Positions 14,057 to 24,500 of a DNA stretch of 64,000 nucleotides are shown in pieces; position 1 is the first letter of the stretch, and the number at the start of each line of letters is the position of its first letter. Source of the stretch: Apostichopus japonicus (lineage: Eukaryota; Echinodermata; Holothuroidea; Aspidochirotida; Stichopodidae); the NCBI RefSeq assembly GCF_037975245.1, contig NC_092564.1, forward strand, positions 14,162,484 through 14,226,483, written 5' to 3'. Position numbers and translations under genes: made by a program. A model generated the notes under the pieces. It was not told where the DNA came from. It searched no databases and was given only the letters and a program-made list of their open reading frames with translations.

Positions 14057-14484
14057 TGTATGTATGTATGTATGTATGTATGTATGTATGTATGTATGTA
14101 TGTATGTATGTATGTATGTATGTATGTATGTATGTATGTATGTATGTATGTATGTATGTATGTATGTATGTATGTATGTATGTATGTATGTATGTATGTA
14201 TGTATGTATGTATGTATGTATGTATGTATGTATGTATGTATGTATGTATGTATGTATGTATGTATGTATGTATGTATGTATGTATGTATGTATGTATGTA
14301 TGTATGTATGTATGTATGTATGTATGTATGTATGTATGTATGTATGTATGTATGTATGTATGTATGTATGTATGTATGTATGTATGTATGTATGTATGTA
14401 TGTATGTATGTATGTATGTATGTATGTATGTATGTATGTATGTATGTATGTATGTATGTATGTATGTATGTATGTATGTATGTA
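14057..14484 (+). repeat. (TGTA)107 microsatellite
   Basis: 428 bp of uninterrupted TGTA, followed to about 14527 by a decaying TGTATATATA tract. It stays open in three plus-strand frames as a Met-Tyr-Val-Cys repeat, which is a by-product of the unit and not a gene. The true array length may differ in the genome since such tracts often collapse in assembly. Confidence 0.97.
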
Positions 14485-14553
14485 TATATATGTATATATA
14501 TGTATATATAAATATATATGTATATATAATTAATTAATTATATTATATAATTA

Positions 14554-15084
14554 CTACTTTATTTTCGTAACACGATAACATGTGTTACAGGTGGCACCAG
14601 TAGTTACTGTACTAGCTATGAGTATCGGGTGAACGAGAAAAGGTCTTGTAGAGAAAAAGTGGATCCTGACTATGAGCGAATATTGTTCTGACCAATCAAA
14701 AGTCGTACTAGCAAACGAAAGGCACCAGAACCCATCGGTCAATACGCTGAAGGTTATATTCATACAAGATGGAATATGCAACCAAACCATTGAGTTGCTG
14801 CCGACTTTAGTCTTTCTAATAATTGATCGCTCGTAAGATAATACACAATCTGCCGAGTGCGATGTCGGAATCGATAGAAATGATCCGGTCGCAATGATTC
14901 CCGTAAGTGACACCATCCACTCTGGATGGTTGCCTACAGCGAAAACGAAAACCACATAGATGCGCAATATCGCCCGCGGGAGGCTGCGAAATATCACAAG
15001 CGATGGAGATATCGTCCTTAGAAAATGACAGAATCTACAAATGAAATTTCCCACGATCACAGCCTCAGTTGGTTTAAGCTTCAC
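14554..15084 (-). other. Unexplained 176-codon open frame / possible degraded coding fragment
   Basis: A minus-strand frame of 176 codons, the longest non-repeat frame here outside the receptor exons, in a segment less AT-rich than its surroundings. The predicted peptide is hydrophobic and matches no family I know. The opposite strand, read from about 14590, gives a more protein-like composition but is broken by at least four stops, so an old pseudogene or transposon fragment on the plus strand is an alternative. It lies inside intron 4, directly next to the long TGTA tract. I do not assign a function and chance is possible. Confidence 0.3.
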
Positions 15085-17717
15085 CCATTAAGCCTCAGAT
15101 CGATACAATCTTTCTGTATATACTGATAGACATAGAAAGTGAATTTGCACTTTGTCATTACCACAAGTTAAATTTGCAGTGTTGTCACTTATAGATGTGA
15201 CAACTAGATCCTCTCCCCGGCAGTAGTTTCATAATGAACTCACTATAATAACACAATGTAGATTTACTTGTTGATGACGATTTTACGCTCTGCGACCTCC
15301 TTTCGTCAAAACTGTCACAGCGTTAGGTATGTCACGACACTGTAGAAGCTATCAACTCAGTTAATTATACTATTGGAATATTGGTCCCAGAGGTCATAAT
15401 GTCACGCTTTTGAACGGTCACGGATCGGGGTTCTAACTTGGGGCCAGGATGCTTCATTGTCATAAAACACAGATCTCATTAGGGTGTTTGAAAATCTCAC
15501 CATTTGTTACATGTATAGCAAGAGAAGCAATTGGGTACAGCTTGATATGGGATTTTCGTGGCTGCGACTGCTGTTCTCCAGACGCATAGTGACAATGGGA
15601 GTTTCTTAGTTCTGTTCCTCCTTGCTCTCGGGCATAACACTTTACGCATTTCGTGATAGTCGACGCAGAATTCTACTGCAGGCAACAAAAAGGTTCATTT
15701 AGTTACTTTTGTTACCACTTTTTTCAAGTCTAAGAATATGTTCGGCATAAATATATAATTGAAAAAGCAAAAGGCAAAAGATGCTGCACTTCTTGTCTAT
15801 CTAGGTCAAGTTTCGATGTGTGTGATGAATGACGGTTTGATAGTCTTTCTGTTTGCCTGATCGGGGGTAGTGGAAGGGATTTTTACAAATATAACAATCA
15901 TTGCATAACAATCATTGCAACCATATATGACGACAAAGAACCTTACATCAGCATGTGGTCATGTATTTATTGCTGTCTTTCCTTTGGGACAGAAAATTGA
16001 ATTTCTTATTCCCCCGGTTGCCCTAAGTCAGTTCGACTAAAACGAGAGTCAATAGCGAAAGAAAAACAAATAAGTTGTGTGTATCCAATAGTGAAATGCC
16101 TGTCTTGTTTGACACATATTACAAATCCCTTTGACAAAACCCATTACTGTTGTTGATGATGTTGAAATCAAGGCAAACAATGTACAATGATTACAGCTTT
16201 TATAGTATCTGTTATTGCAATCACTCGATAAAATGTAACCGTTAAGTGTTTGCGAGGACGTTTTTGGCCGAAATATATGAGCAAAAAAAGATACTTATTA
16301 ATTTTTGTTTTGGTAGAAAGGTCAACTACCACGCTGGCGGCTAAAACGCGCGAGTTGTATGCGTCGCAGATTTTCCTCTTGCTCCAGTGAATTAACTATT
16401 TAATGGGATTACAAGAGATCTCTAGATAAGTAACGTCCATCCACTAACTTATTGATTACTGTTATCTACAAAAGTAAAGCGGAAAAAATAATGGAGACAA
16501 TTTACAACTGACTTATAGTAAACAGATAAATGAGATGGAAAACACAGGTTTTGGTTAACCATTGAGTATAAAAGACTGGCAAAATTTGAAATAGCAAAAG
16601 CCTTGGGGTAGACGGTTATGTAACGAGCTGAATTAGTCATAGGCCTATACACATAGCTAATTAGAGGCATGCCAAACAAATGGAAGCGTGATTGCATAAA
16701 ACTTAACATGTACACTCAAAAACCTTCCCTTACACGGCGGTATCAACTTTACTGTTGCTTACGGGGACATGAAATGAAACGCAGACGCCAAGGCCTTTGC
16801 ACAGATGTATAGATATTTGGTATAAGGAACGTGTGGGCAGTATGTCAGAAACTATATGATTGAGAGAGACGCGCGGAAGGGCATGTAGAAGAACATTCTT
16901 CGTGACAGTGTTGATTCTTTGAACGATGTTGAGGATTGTATCCAAGATGTTTTGTTACACAAAACAAACAAATTTTCGCTGATGATTTTTTTTCTTCAAA
17001 CAGTATAGCCTGCCACGTTGTATGTCAAATTTATGTAAGGAGGAAGTAAGTTTTTCTCTCGTTGAAATAGAATCTGCAACATACTGTAGTCACCGATGGA
17101 TAATGTTAACAAAGCAAGCATGTGTAACCAGATATGGACATACTAGGCTTCCATAGCGTATCCAGAGGATGAAAGTAATATTATAATTTGTGTTGGCCAG
17201 ACCCAGTCACTGAACTTAAGAGTAACCATGTCAGATAGAATACCTTTACCGGGTTCATTGCTGCAATGAGACAATACTAGTTGGACTGGTGGTTAGCTCT
17301 GTTTAATATAAAGCTATGAACATTTCCGTTGGATTATCAACGCTTGACTCTTTACTTTTGCCATGTATTGGAAGGAGCCGATAGTTTCATCAAGTTCTAT
17401 TCTGAGAATTGCTTTTTGTAACTTAATCATTATTTTTGGTTCTTAGATGGGACCATCCTGTTTAATGTGATGGTATAAATAAAGTGGCAGACACCTGCAA
17501 TTACTTAATGCATGAAGATCAGGTCTTTCTCATCTTTATATGAAGTTGCAAAACTTTTAAACCAACGAAATGTATCCTCGTTCCAGACGACCCATCCTTT
17601 ATGTTGGAGGCTAATCACATGCCCTGAGTCAGAGTGGAATTCTGGCTTGGAAGGATATCGAACAAAATGCAGGAATACCTAGCTTCCAAAAAAAGGGGGT
17701 AAAAAGCAGAATTCGAA

Positions 17718-17792
17718 TAGAAAGAATCTGCTAAAGAGAATGTGGTGGGAGAGATTCTAATACTATATAGAAAGAATCTGTTAGAGAGAATC
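17718..17792 (+). repeat. Short duplication, unit about 50 bp
   Basis: ATAGAAAGAATCTGCTAAAG and ATAGAAAGAATCTGTTAGAG begin two near copies about 50 bp apart, each followed by AGAAT and a short diverged stretch. Confidence 0.6.
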
Positions 17793-18823
17793 TGACATGG
17801 AGAGAATGCAGGTCGAACCAGGGAGATCCCTGTAAATAATTGTTATAATTTTAAGTAGTAGTGTTGGCTGGACTCGAGATTGATATAGCGTATCAGTTTC
17901 TTGGACTTTTGTTATTTTTGAGTCAAATTGGCATAGTAGGGTGTGGCTGGACTGAGTCAATTGTTGCAGAATGATGTGATACTCGAGATTTTAGCTTACT
18001 AGCTGGGTCATAGTTAGTTTAAGTCCAAGTTGTACTGTACTAGAAATATCCTGAAGTCAGATTTTGGAAGTTCATTTGTATTTCGCGAGTTTTCACCTGA
18101 ACCAATTGTAATAAGTTTTGGATGTCACTTATACTTCCAGACTTGTTAATCTGATTTGAGAGGTTACATGTAGAGTATACGTTCTAGACTATAGCCCTAC
18201 TTGATAGAGGTCCAGTTCAGTTAATTCACATATTTATGGACTTTGTGGAACAGTGTATCCTGCTCGACTTTACTAGTACCCTGTCATATTATATACCTGG
18301 AATTTATTTTACTTGGATTGGAGAAGTGCCCTGCAGACTAATAGCTGTTGGATCACGTGTATAGCTGTTCTGCATAGACCATAATGGTTACCCGTTATTT
18401 GGTTACTTATATTCATGTAGTCTGGTGATATTTCCTTTACTAGATATTTGGTTTGATGCGAGACGACTATAACAGTGATGTTCGTGATGTTAGTAAAGCT
18501 CTGAAATTAAATATTGTATAGCGCTAGCTAGATTATCACGAACTTTAATTCCACAATATCTGTTGCAGTAATATTGAAACATTCGCTTGGCCAAATGGTA
18601 AATCTAGGCTCGCAAGAATAAAATTTGTTTATTGTAGTACCACCATGGTTGCTACATATCCTAACGGAAGAAGGCGTGATGGTTTACACATACATGGCTA
18701 AATGACGCAATTGTAAAACACGTATTTTAAATATCTATCGTCGATGCATTTTATGGTGATTGAGCCTGGTACAGTGGCAAAATCGATGAATACCATTATC
18801 ATGTAAAATAATAGATTATTTAC

Positions 18824-18912
18824 CTCGAATTCTCCATCAGCGTTCATTTCTTTGAGAGAGTAGTCACTGTCCCGGTCTCCATTGCTGTCAATTGTAACAT
18901 CACCAGCAATAC
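18824..18912 (-). CDS. Exon 4: ectodomain, 'IAGDVTIDSNGDR' segment
   Basis: An 89-bp exon with acceptor TATTCCAG and donor TTCGAG/GTAAAT. Two entering bases complete a Gly codon begun by exon 3, followed by 29 codons ending in phase 0. The peptide contains Gly-Ile-Ala-Gly-Asp-Val-Thr-Ile-Asp-Ser-Asn-Gly-Asp-Arg, then Asp-Tyr-Ser-Leu. This is the NPR family signature (in NPRs: G-x-x-G-x-x-x-I-D-x-x-G-D-R-x-x-D-F-S), a strand-turn of the membrane-proximal lobe. The Gly-Ile-Ala-Gly wording is closer to the clearance receptor NPR3, the rest is common to all NPRs. Two of the acidic Asp-Gly turns make this a very solid family match despite the short length. Confidence 0.92.
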
Positions 18913-19602
18913 CTGGAATATTAAAGACAAAAATGCTACAAAACTACCCACAAAGACGTTTCCCGATATGGCAAATCAAGAGTGCTTGAGCTTACTTCAT
19001 AACTCTATTTAATCGGTGAAAAGATATGGTTATAAGGAAAGACCATTAACGAAACATTTTTACGAAATTCATTTCAGAGAAAATTTCTTTGAAATCATGG
19101 TTGCGTATTACACACACCATGGGTGACGACCATCGGGCATGAGTTGAGTCGTTCATAAAGCCAGTTAGTAATTTTTAATTGTACTCGACTTACTCTATCA
19201 CAGTTAGTAATCACGCATGTAGCAAGTAACGTCGCACTTGTTCACCCGATTATACTGCGTAAGGTTCTGCGTTGTGAATATAGGGGGGTATCCTATACGT
19301 TGCTTCAATTCGACGTGTGAATATAGGGGGATATCCTATACGTTGCTTCAATTCGACGTGTGAATATAGGGGGCTATCCTACGTACGTGTGAATATAGGG
19401 GGCTATCCTACGTTGCTTCAATTCGACGTGTGAATATAGGGGGCTATCCTACGTTGCTTCAATTCGAAGGGTGAATATAAGGTGAATATAGGGGACTATT
19501 CTACGTTGCTTAATTCGACGTGTGAATATAAGGGGATATCTTTCCAAAATGACCCATCGTAACCTCCCTCTACGCCCCTTCCTGAAAATAAAAGATATTT
19601 AC
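18913..19602. other. Intron 3 (0.69 kb) with minisatellite
   Basis: The shortest intron of the gene. Nearly 40% of it is the minisatellite at 19274-19540, which ends 62 bp from the donor of exon 3. Confidence 0.8.
19274..19540 (+). repeat. Minisatellite, unit about 35-43 bp, seven or eight partial copies
   Basis: Each unit starts GTGAATATAGGGGG, continues with a variable base and TATCCTA(TA)CGTTGCTTCA, and ends ATTCGAC. Some copies lack the TA, and two are truncated (19380-19400 and near 19475). Unit variants suggest past expansion and internal deletion by slippage or unequal crossover. Confidence 0.9.
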
Positions 19603-19738
19603 CTTTGAAGGTTCGGTTCCACATTCGATGCGAAAGATCTGTTCCATTTCTAGGGTTGGCACCTTCTGTTAAGCTCTCATTAAGGGCCAAAGCGTATAAA
19701 ATCACAGCATCATGGAAAGCTGTTACGAAGCTATTTAC
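19603..19738 (-). CDS. Exon 3: ectodomain, 'SFHDAVILYALALNESL' segment
   Basis: A 136-bp exon with acceptor TTTCCCTACAG and donor CAAAG/GTAAAT, entering in phase 0 and leaving one base. It codes 45 residues beginning Val-Asn-Ser-Phe-Val-Thr-Ala-Phe-His-Asp-Ala-Val. This is the conserved F-H-D-x-x-x-L-Y helix of NPR ectodomains, followed by Ala-Leu-Asn-Glu-Ser-Leu. It ends Met-Trp-Asn-Arg-Thr-Phe-Lys, matching the 'M-W-N-R-S-F' of NPR-A. Three N-glycosylation sequons are visible (Asn-Glu-Ser, Asn-Gly-Thr, Asn-Arg-Thr), as expected for a secreted or surface domain. The start of the exon is fixed by the acceptor and by the phase match with exon 2. Confidence 0.94.
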
Positions 19739-20163
19739 CTGTAGGGAAACCGTATCGACACATATAATACAAACTTACTATGACTGAACATTTATTAATC
19801 AACATTATTTTATTTGTTAGTTTGTATTGTTGATCATGACGTGAATATTAATGACAATGGCGATTAAATGATAAAAAAGAAAATTTTGGAAAGCAAAGAT
19901 ACTTGAGATCTGATGGCAATTCACAAGTAGAAAGAATTCTTTGATATTACAATCGCCAGCTACTGAAAAGACGTGGACGAGGTTGATATAGACAGAATAG
20001 GGGTGGGCAACCAATGAATGGGCCAGGAATAAGGAGTGAAAAATTGACTGGACCGCACCTAACCAACGACCTGCTGTTGATTTCAAACCTTTGATTCCGA
20101 GGACTTTCAAGCAATAGGTGTGTGTACTTAATTTGTATTCACAACAAGAGCCCAAGGGCACTG

Positions 20164-22813
20164 TGGTTCCTTGCTTGGGGTATATGACAATACACATAAT
20201 ATTATCAAGCAAGATTGGGCTCAAATAGTCCAAGTAATTGTGGTCCTACATGTTCCCATAAAGTAACCAACACTATAGCCAACACTTTTGTGATCACAAA
20301 ATGTGATCGGATTTTGGATCAAAAGGCACTTTTGAGATCTAAGTATGGCGTCGAAAATGTAAGAAATATAAGAGACCTACAAGCGTGTCAACAGATATGA
20401 TAACATTAGTGACCTCAGATGACATGACCTTTAAGTTTCAAAATGTTCCACCACCCCGTTCACAACTTGTCCCAAAATATCAACCATGTCACACCTTGGC
20501 ATTGAGATTTAATTGCATTAAATTAAAAAAAATTAACTTTGAACTTGTATACATAACTTCACACACAAAGGTCACCCGAAGGTCAACCAATTGACATTTT
20601 TGAAAGGTGAGACCTAAATAGAGCATGACTGTAAAAATTCAAACATTTTTTCTTGCCCATTTTCTCCCCCCAAAATACTACTTTTTTAACATTAGCTGAC
20701 CTTTGGTGACGTTGGACCACATGACCGTTAAGTTTGAAAATATTCCCCTATACCATTTGCAACTTGTCCAAAAAAATAAACCTGGTCACACCTTGGCACT
20801 GGGAGTTATTGCATTAAATGTGTGAAAATTAACTTTGACCTCATATAACTTCGCACACGAAGGTCACATGGGGGTCAACCCATTGACATTTATGATCAGA
20901 AGGTACCTTTAACATCTGAAAATAGCATCGAAACTGTAAAAATCCACAAAACACGAAAAGATCACCAGAGGTCAAATTGAGGTCAAGGGTCACCCAGATG
21001 CGGGTCGACAATTGGATTACATTGAAGCAACTCCCAACCCTAACGGACAATTTGTTCTCAAGTTATCGCAAAAATACTAGTTTTTTTATCATTAATTGAC
21101 CTTTGGTGACCTCGGATCACATGACCCTTAAGTTTGAAAATATTCCCCTATACCATTTGCAACTACTCCAAAAATATCAACCTTGTCACAACTTGGAACT
21201 GGGAGTTATTGCATTAAATGTCTGAAAATTAACTTTGACCTCATATAACTTCGCACACGAAGGTCACATGGGGGTCAACCTATTGACATTTATGATCAGA
21301 AGGTACCTTTAACATCTGAAAATAGCATCGAAACTGTAAAAATCTACAAAACACGAAAAGGTCACCAGAGGTCAAATTGAGGTCAAGGGTCACCCAGATG
21401 CGGGTCGACAATTGGATTACATTGAAGCAACTCCCAACCCTAACGGACAATTTGTTCTCAAGTTATCGCAAAAATACTAGTTTTTTATCATTAATTGACC
21501 TTTGGTGACCTCGGATCACATGACCCTTAAGTTTGAAAATATTCCCCTATACCATTTGCAACTTGTCTCAAAATATCAACTGTGCAACACCTTGGCACTG
21601 GGAGTTATTACACTAAATGTCTGAAAATTAACTTTGACCTCATATAACTTAACATACAAAGGTCACCTTGGGTCAACTTATTGACATTTTTGATTGATGA
21701 GACCTAAATTTGAGCATCAAACTATACAAATTCAAACATTTTTTCTTTACCCATTTTCTGCCCCAAAAATACTAGTTTTTTAACATTAATTGACCTTTGG
21801 TGACCTCGGATCACATGACCGTTAAGTTTGAAAATATTTCCCTATACCATTTGCAACTTGTCCAAAAATATCAACCATGTCACACCTTGGAACTGGGAGT
21901 TGTTGCATTAAATGTCTGAAAATTAACTTTGACCTCGTATAACTTCGCACACGAAGGTCACACGGGTGTCAACCAATTGACATTTTTGATCGGAAGGTAC
22001 CTTTGATATCCAAATCTAGCATCAAAACCAAACATTTCCTTTTTTGCTCGTTTCCTCCCAAAATAAGCACATTTTTTCTAATGTGACCTTTGACCTTTTG
22101 ACCTTGGTTTCAGATGTAGTTTAATCTCCTGATTCCAAAAAACAAAACAACAAGTCTGTACAACCATCCTAACTCTGACCGCAAAACTTTGACCCCATAT
22201 AACTTCGCACATAAAGGTCACACGGGGTCAACCTATTGACATTTATGATCAGAAGGTACCTTTGACATCTGAAAATAGCATCAAAACTGTAAAAATCCCC
22301 AAAAACACGAAAAGGTCACCAGAGGTCAAATTGAGGTCAAGGGTCACCCAGATGCGGGTCGACAATTGAATAACATTGAAGCAACTCCCAACCCTAACGG
22401 ACATTTCGTTCTCAAGTTATCGCAAAAATACTAGTTTTTTATCATTAATTGACCTTTGGTGACCTCGGATCACATGACCGTTAAGTTTGAAAATGCTCCC
22501 CTAACCAGTTCACAACTTGTCCCAAAATATCAATCTTGTCACACATTGGCACTGGGAGTTATTGCAGTTTTAATATTTTCGGTTTTTGGACCATAACTGA
22601 CCTTTGGTGACCTTTGTGGGCACCATAAACAATAGGGCACACCTTCTCCATATGGCGGATCTATAGTCCAAGTTTGGCCTCAATCCAACATTCCCTTATT
22701 GAGATAGAGCGTACCCAAGCAAGTGTCACAGACACACACACACACACACATACATACATACACACACACGCCAACCTGACTGCATAGGTTCCTTTTGCTA
22801 AAGCAAGGAACCA
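20164..22813 (+). mobile_element. Composite non-autonomous repeat with ~400-bp internal units
   Basis: The outer words TGGTTCCTTGCTT (20164-20176) and AAGCAAGGAACCA (22801-22813) are exact 13-bp inverted complements, so they may be element ends. Near the left end is ACAAGAGCCCAAGGGCACTG, a word type I associate with dispersed repeats of marine invertebrates. Between them, blocks starting TGACCTTTGGTGAC recur near 20696, 21097, 21496, 21791, 22450 and 22597; two clean intervals are 401 and 399 bp. Copies are very similar in part, indicating recent local amplification, and others are truncated or rearranged. A CA/CATA microsatellite lies near the right end (22731-22769). The 13-bp match may partly reflect a local hairpin at 22788-22813. 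No transposase frame. Confidence 0.7.
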
Positions 22814-22964
22814 AAAACATAATGTCAATACAGTACAGTTGATAATAAATGGGGATAATAGGCCTACCGGACAGCATCATTAGAGCCGATAAATTCTAAG
22901 CAGCTAGCTCGTTTTTTTGTAAAAAAAAATGTAAAATAGATAGATTTTTTTCTTTCCTTGAGAC

Positions 22965-23035
22965 ATCTCACGGGCCGCAAAAAAATCACTGGCGGGCAGC
23001 ATGTGGCCCGCGGGCCCACCCCAGAGACAGGTGGA
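22965..23035. repeat. GC-rich fragment with GGCCCGCGGGCC palindrome
   Basis: An island in AT-rich intron: GGGCCGCAAAAA, then GTGGCCCGCGGGCCCACC with a perfect 12-bp palindrome at 23005-23016. A related word (GCGGCCCGCAGGC) occurs near 50119. Such words are common in hAT-type element fragments, but I cannot define ends here. Confidence 0.35.
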
Positions 23036-23506
23036 ATGGTTGATGAATGGGAGGGAGTAATGGATATAATATAGCCTATATAGATTTTGGAAAGTGAGGT
23101 TTTGCTTGGTTCCAGTGGCAAGGCGGTATTCCTGTTACATCTCCAACCTAATAACACACGTAGCATAATTATCTAACACCCACAATGACACTGGTAACAT
23201 ATATATTTTTCTTTTGCAACGCGACAGAACAAGTAAGGTATTTATTTGATTTCAAACGATCACAACATGCTTCCAATTCGTATTGACGGTGTGGTTAAGC
23301 CTAAAGTGCAGTCCGCCCTACGATGACAGCCATGAATGCGGCGATCAAACATGGTACAGTCAATGACTGACCCTAATCATTAGATATTGTAACAACTTTC
23401 ATGCAGTTTTGGTCATAAACCAATGAAGTTGATGTTCACCTGCAAATAATGTAGACTAGGTCGAAGTGCTTTGAACTAGCAGTAAATTTATAAAGGTACG
23501 ATCGAG

Positions 23507-23584
23507 GTATTCAATTTAAAGGTGGGACTATAACGTCACAGCAAAGTATTCAATTTTAATGTGGGACTATAACGTCACAGGAGA
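23507..23584 (+). repeat. 39-bp tandem duplication, two copies
   Basis: GTATTCAATTT followed by GTGGGACTATAACGTCACAG repeats at 23507 and 23546 with a few differences. Each copy carries a GACTATAACGTCAC word (CRE-like ACGTCA). Confidence 0.75.
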
Positions 23585-24133
23585 GAAACAATATAACAAA
23601 GATGCTCTTGTAGTCGATTATTATAGCGAGGGAGATTTGTTACAAAAAGTATTTCCAGTTTGCAACCAGGCATAAAATATGTAAAGCGAAATTTTTATCA
23701 AGATGATTTTCCTGCCATTATCGCTGCAGCAGCTTTGTGCTTTGTCGAAAATTAATCAGAATGCGCGATGACTGGATGCTTGAGATCACAAATTAAGGAA
23801 GTAGTTTTAATCAGAAAGAGTCAGCAATCGGATTAAGCCGTTGCTTGGAACACAATGTAATCAACCGTAGATAGGGCTTGGTATATTGACGGTCCGGTGA
23901 ATCTTTTCAATATGAGAACGAGATACTACCCAGACAACGTTCTTCAAACTTATTGGGATTTTTTTCTTTCTCTAAAACTTGATATAACGCCAAAAGTTAA
24001 TGCGACTATAGCTTATAATCGTTAAATAGTTTGAATAAGTATCCACCACAAGGCATCTACAGTACCGGCCGTTCACCCAATAAAACACTGTTTAAAGATT
24101 TGCGATTTGACGCGGGACAATAATAATAGTATA

Positions 24134-24500
24134 CAGTGGGGTAGGAAGGTACTTTTGAGTGGGGGGGGGGGGGGGCTGAAGACTGATGGCCGGCCTGGGG
24201 GAGGGGTCTAAGGGGAGGGGGTGTCCCCCTCCTCTTTGGAATTTTTTGCATTTCCAGGTGGCCTCAGATGCAATTTGGTGCAATATAGCACACTTCAACA
24301 CCCACTCCATTTTTTTAATTTTGTATTTTCAACTGGCCTTAGATGCAATTTGGTGCTCCAAATGAGATTTTTTGTCTCATTTGGAAATGAAAAACGGGTT
24401 TCTGACCTGCGAACCGGGGGGTGCGGAATGATACTTCCGCCCCTCCACATTTTTCACTGGGGGGGGGGCTGGCGCCCCCCCCCCGGTTCCTACGCCCTTG
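24134..24500 (-). mobile_element. hAT-type MITE, copy 2 (inverted)
   Basis: 367 bp, reverse orientation relative to 9393-9756, with the same ends (CAGTGGGGTAGGAA at left and TTCCTACGCCCTTG at right) and the same internal blocks. It is flanked by a perfect 8-bp target duplication ATAGTATA (24126-24133 and 24501-24508). Differences from copy 1 are scattered base changes and length changes in the G and C runs. Both copies being complete with intact duplications points to relatively recent activity. Confidence 0.92.

Larger units (their letters stand above)
2903..18823. other. Intron 4 (15.9 kb), repeats only
   Basis: Contains a GAGTAC-rich tract (3065-3230), an oligo-C tract near 3752, a hAT-type MITE (9393-9756), a G-rich tract (11540-11585), the long TGTA microsatellite (14057-14484), an unexplained open frame beside it (14554-15084) and small duplications near 17.7 kb. 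No exon of the receptor or other recognisable gene seen. Confidence 0.65.

Noticed and set aside
14021-14537. Three overlapping frames of 150-170 codons (Met-Tyr-Val-Cys repeats)
   Set aside because: They are translations of the TGTA microsatellite; all three frames stay open because the unit contains no stop.
19274-19540. CRISPR-like repeat array
   Set aside because: Units are contiguous variants without unique spacers, in an animal intron; it is a minisatellite.
22864-23166. 100-codon minus-strand frame
   Set aside because: Overlaps the GC-rich repeat fragment and has no recognisable protein features.
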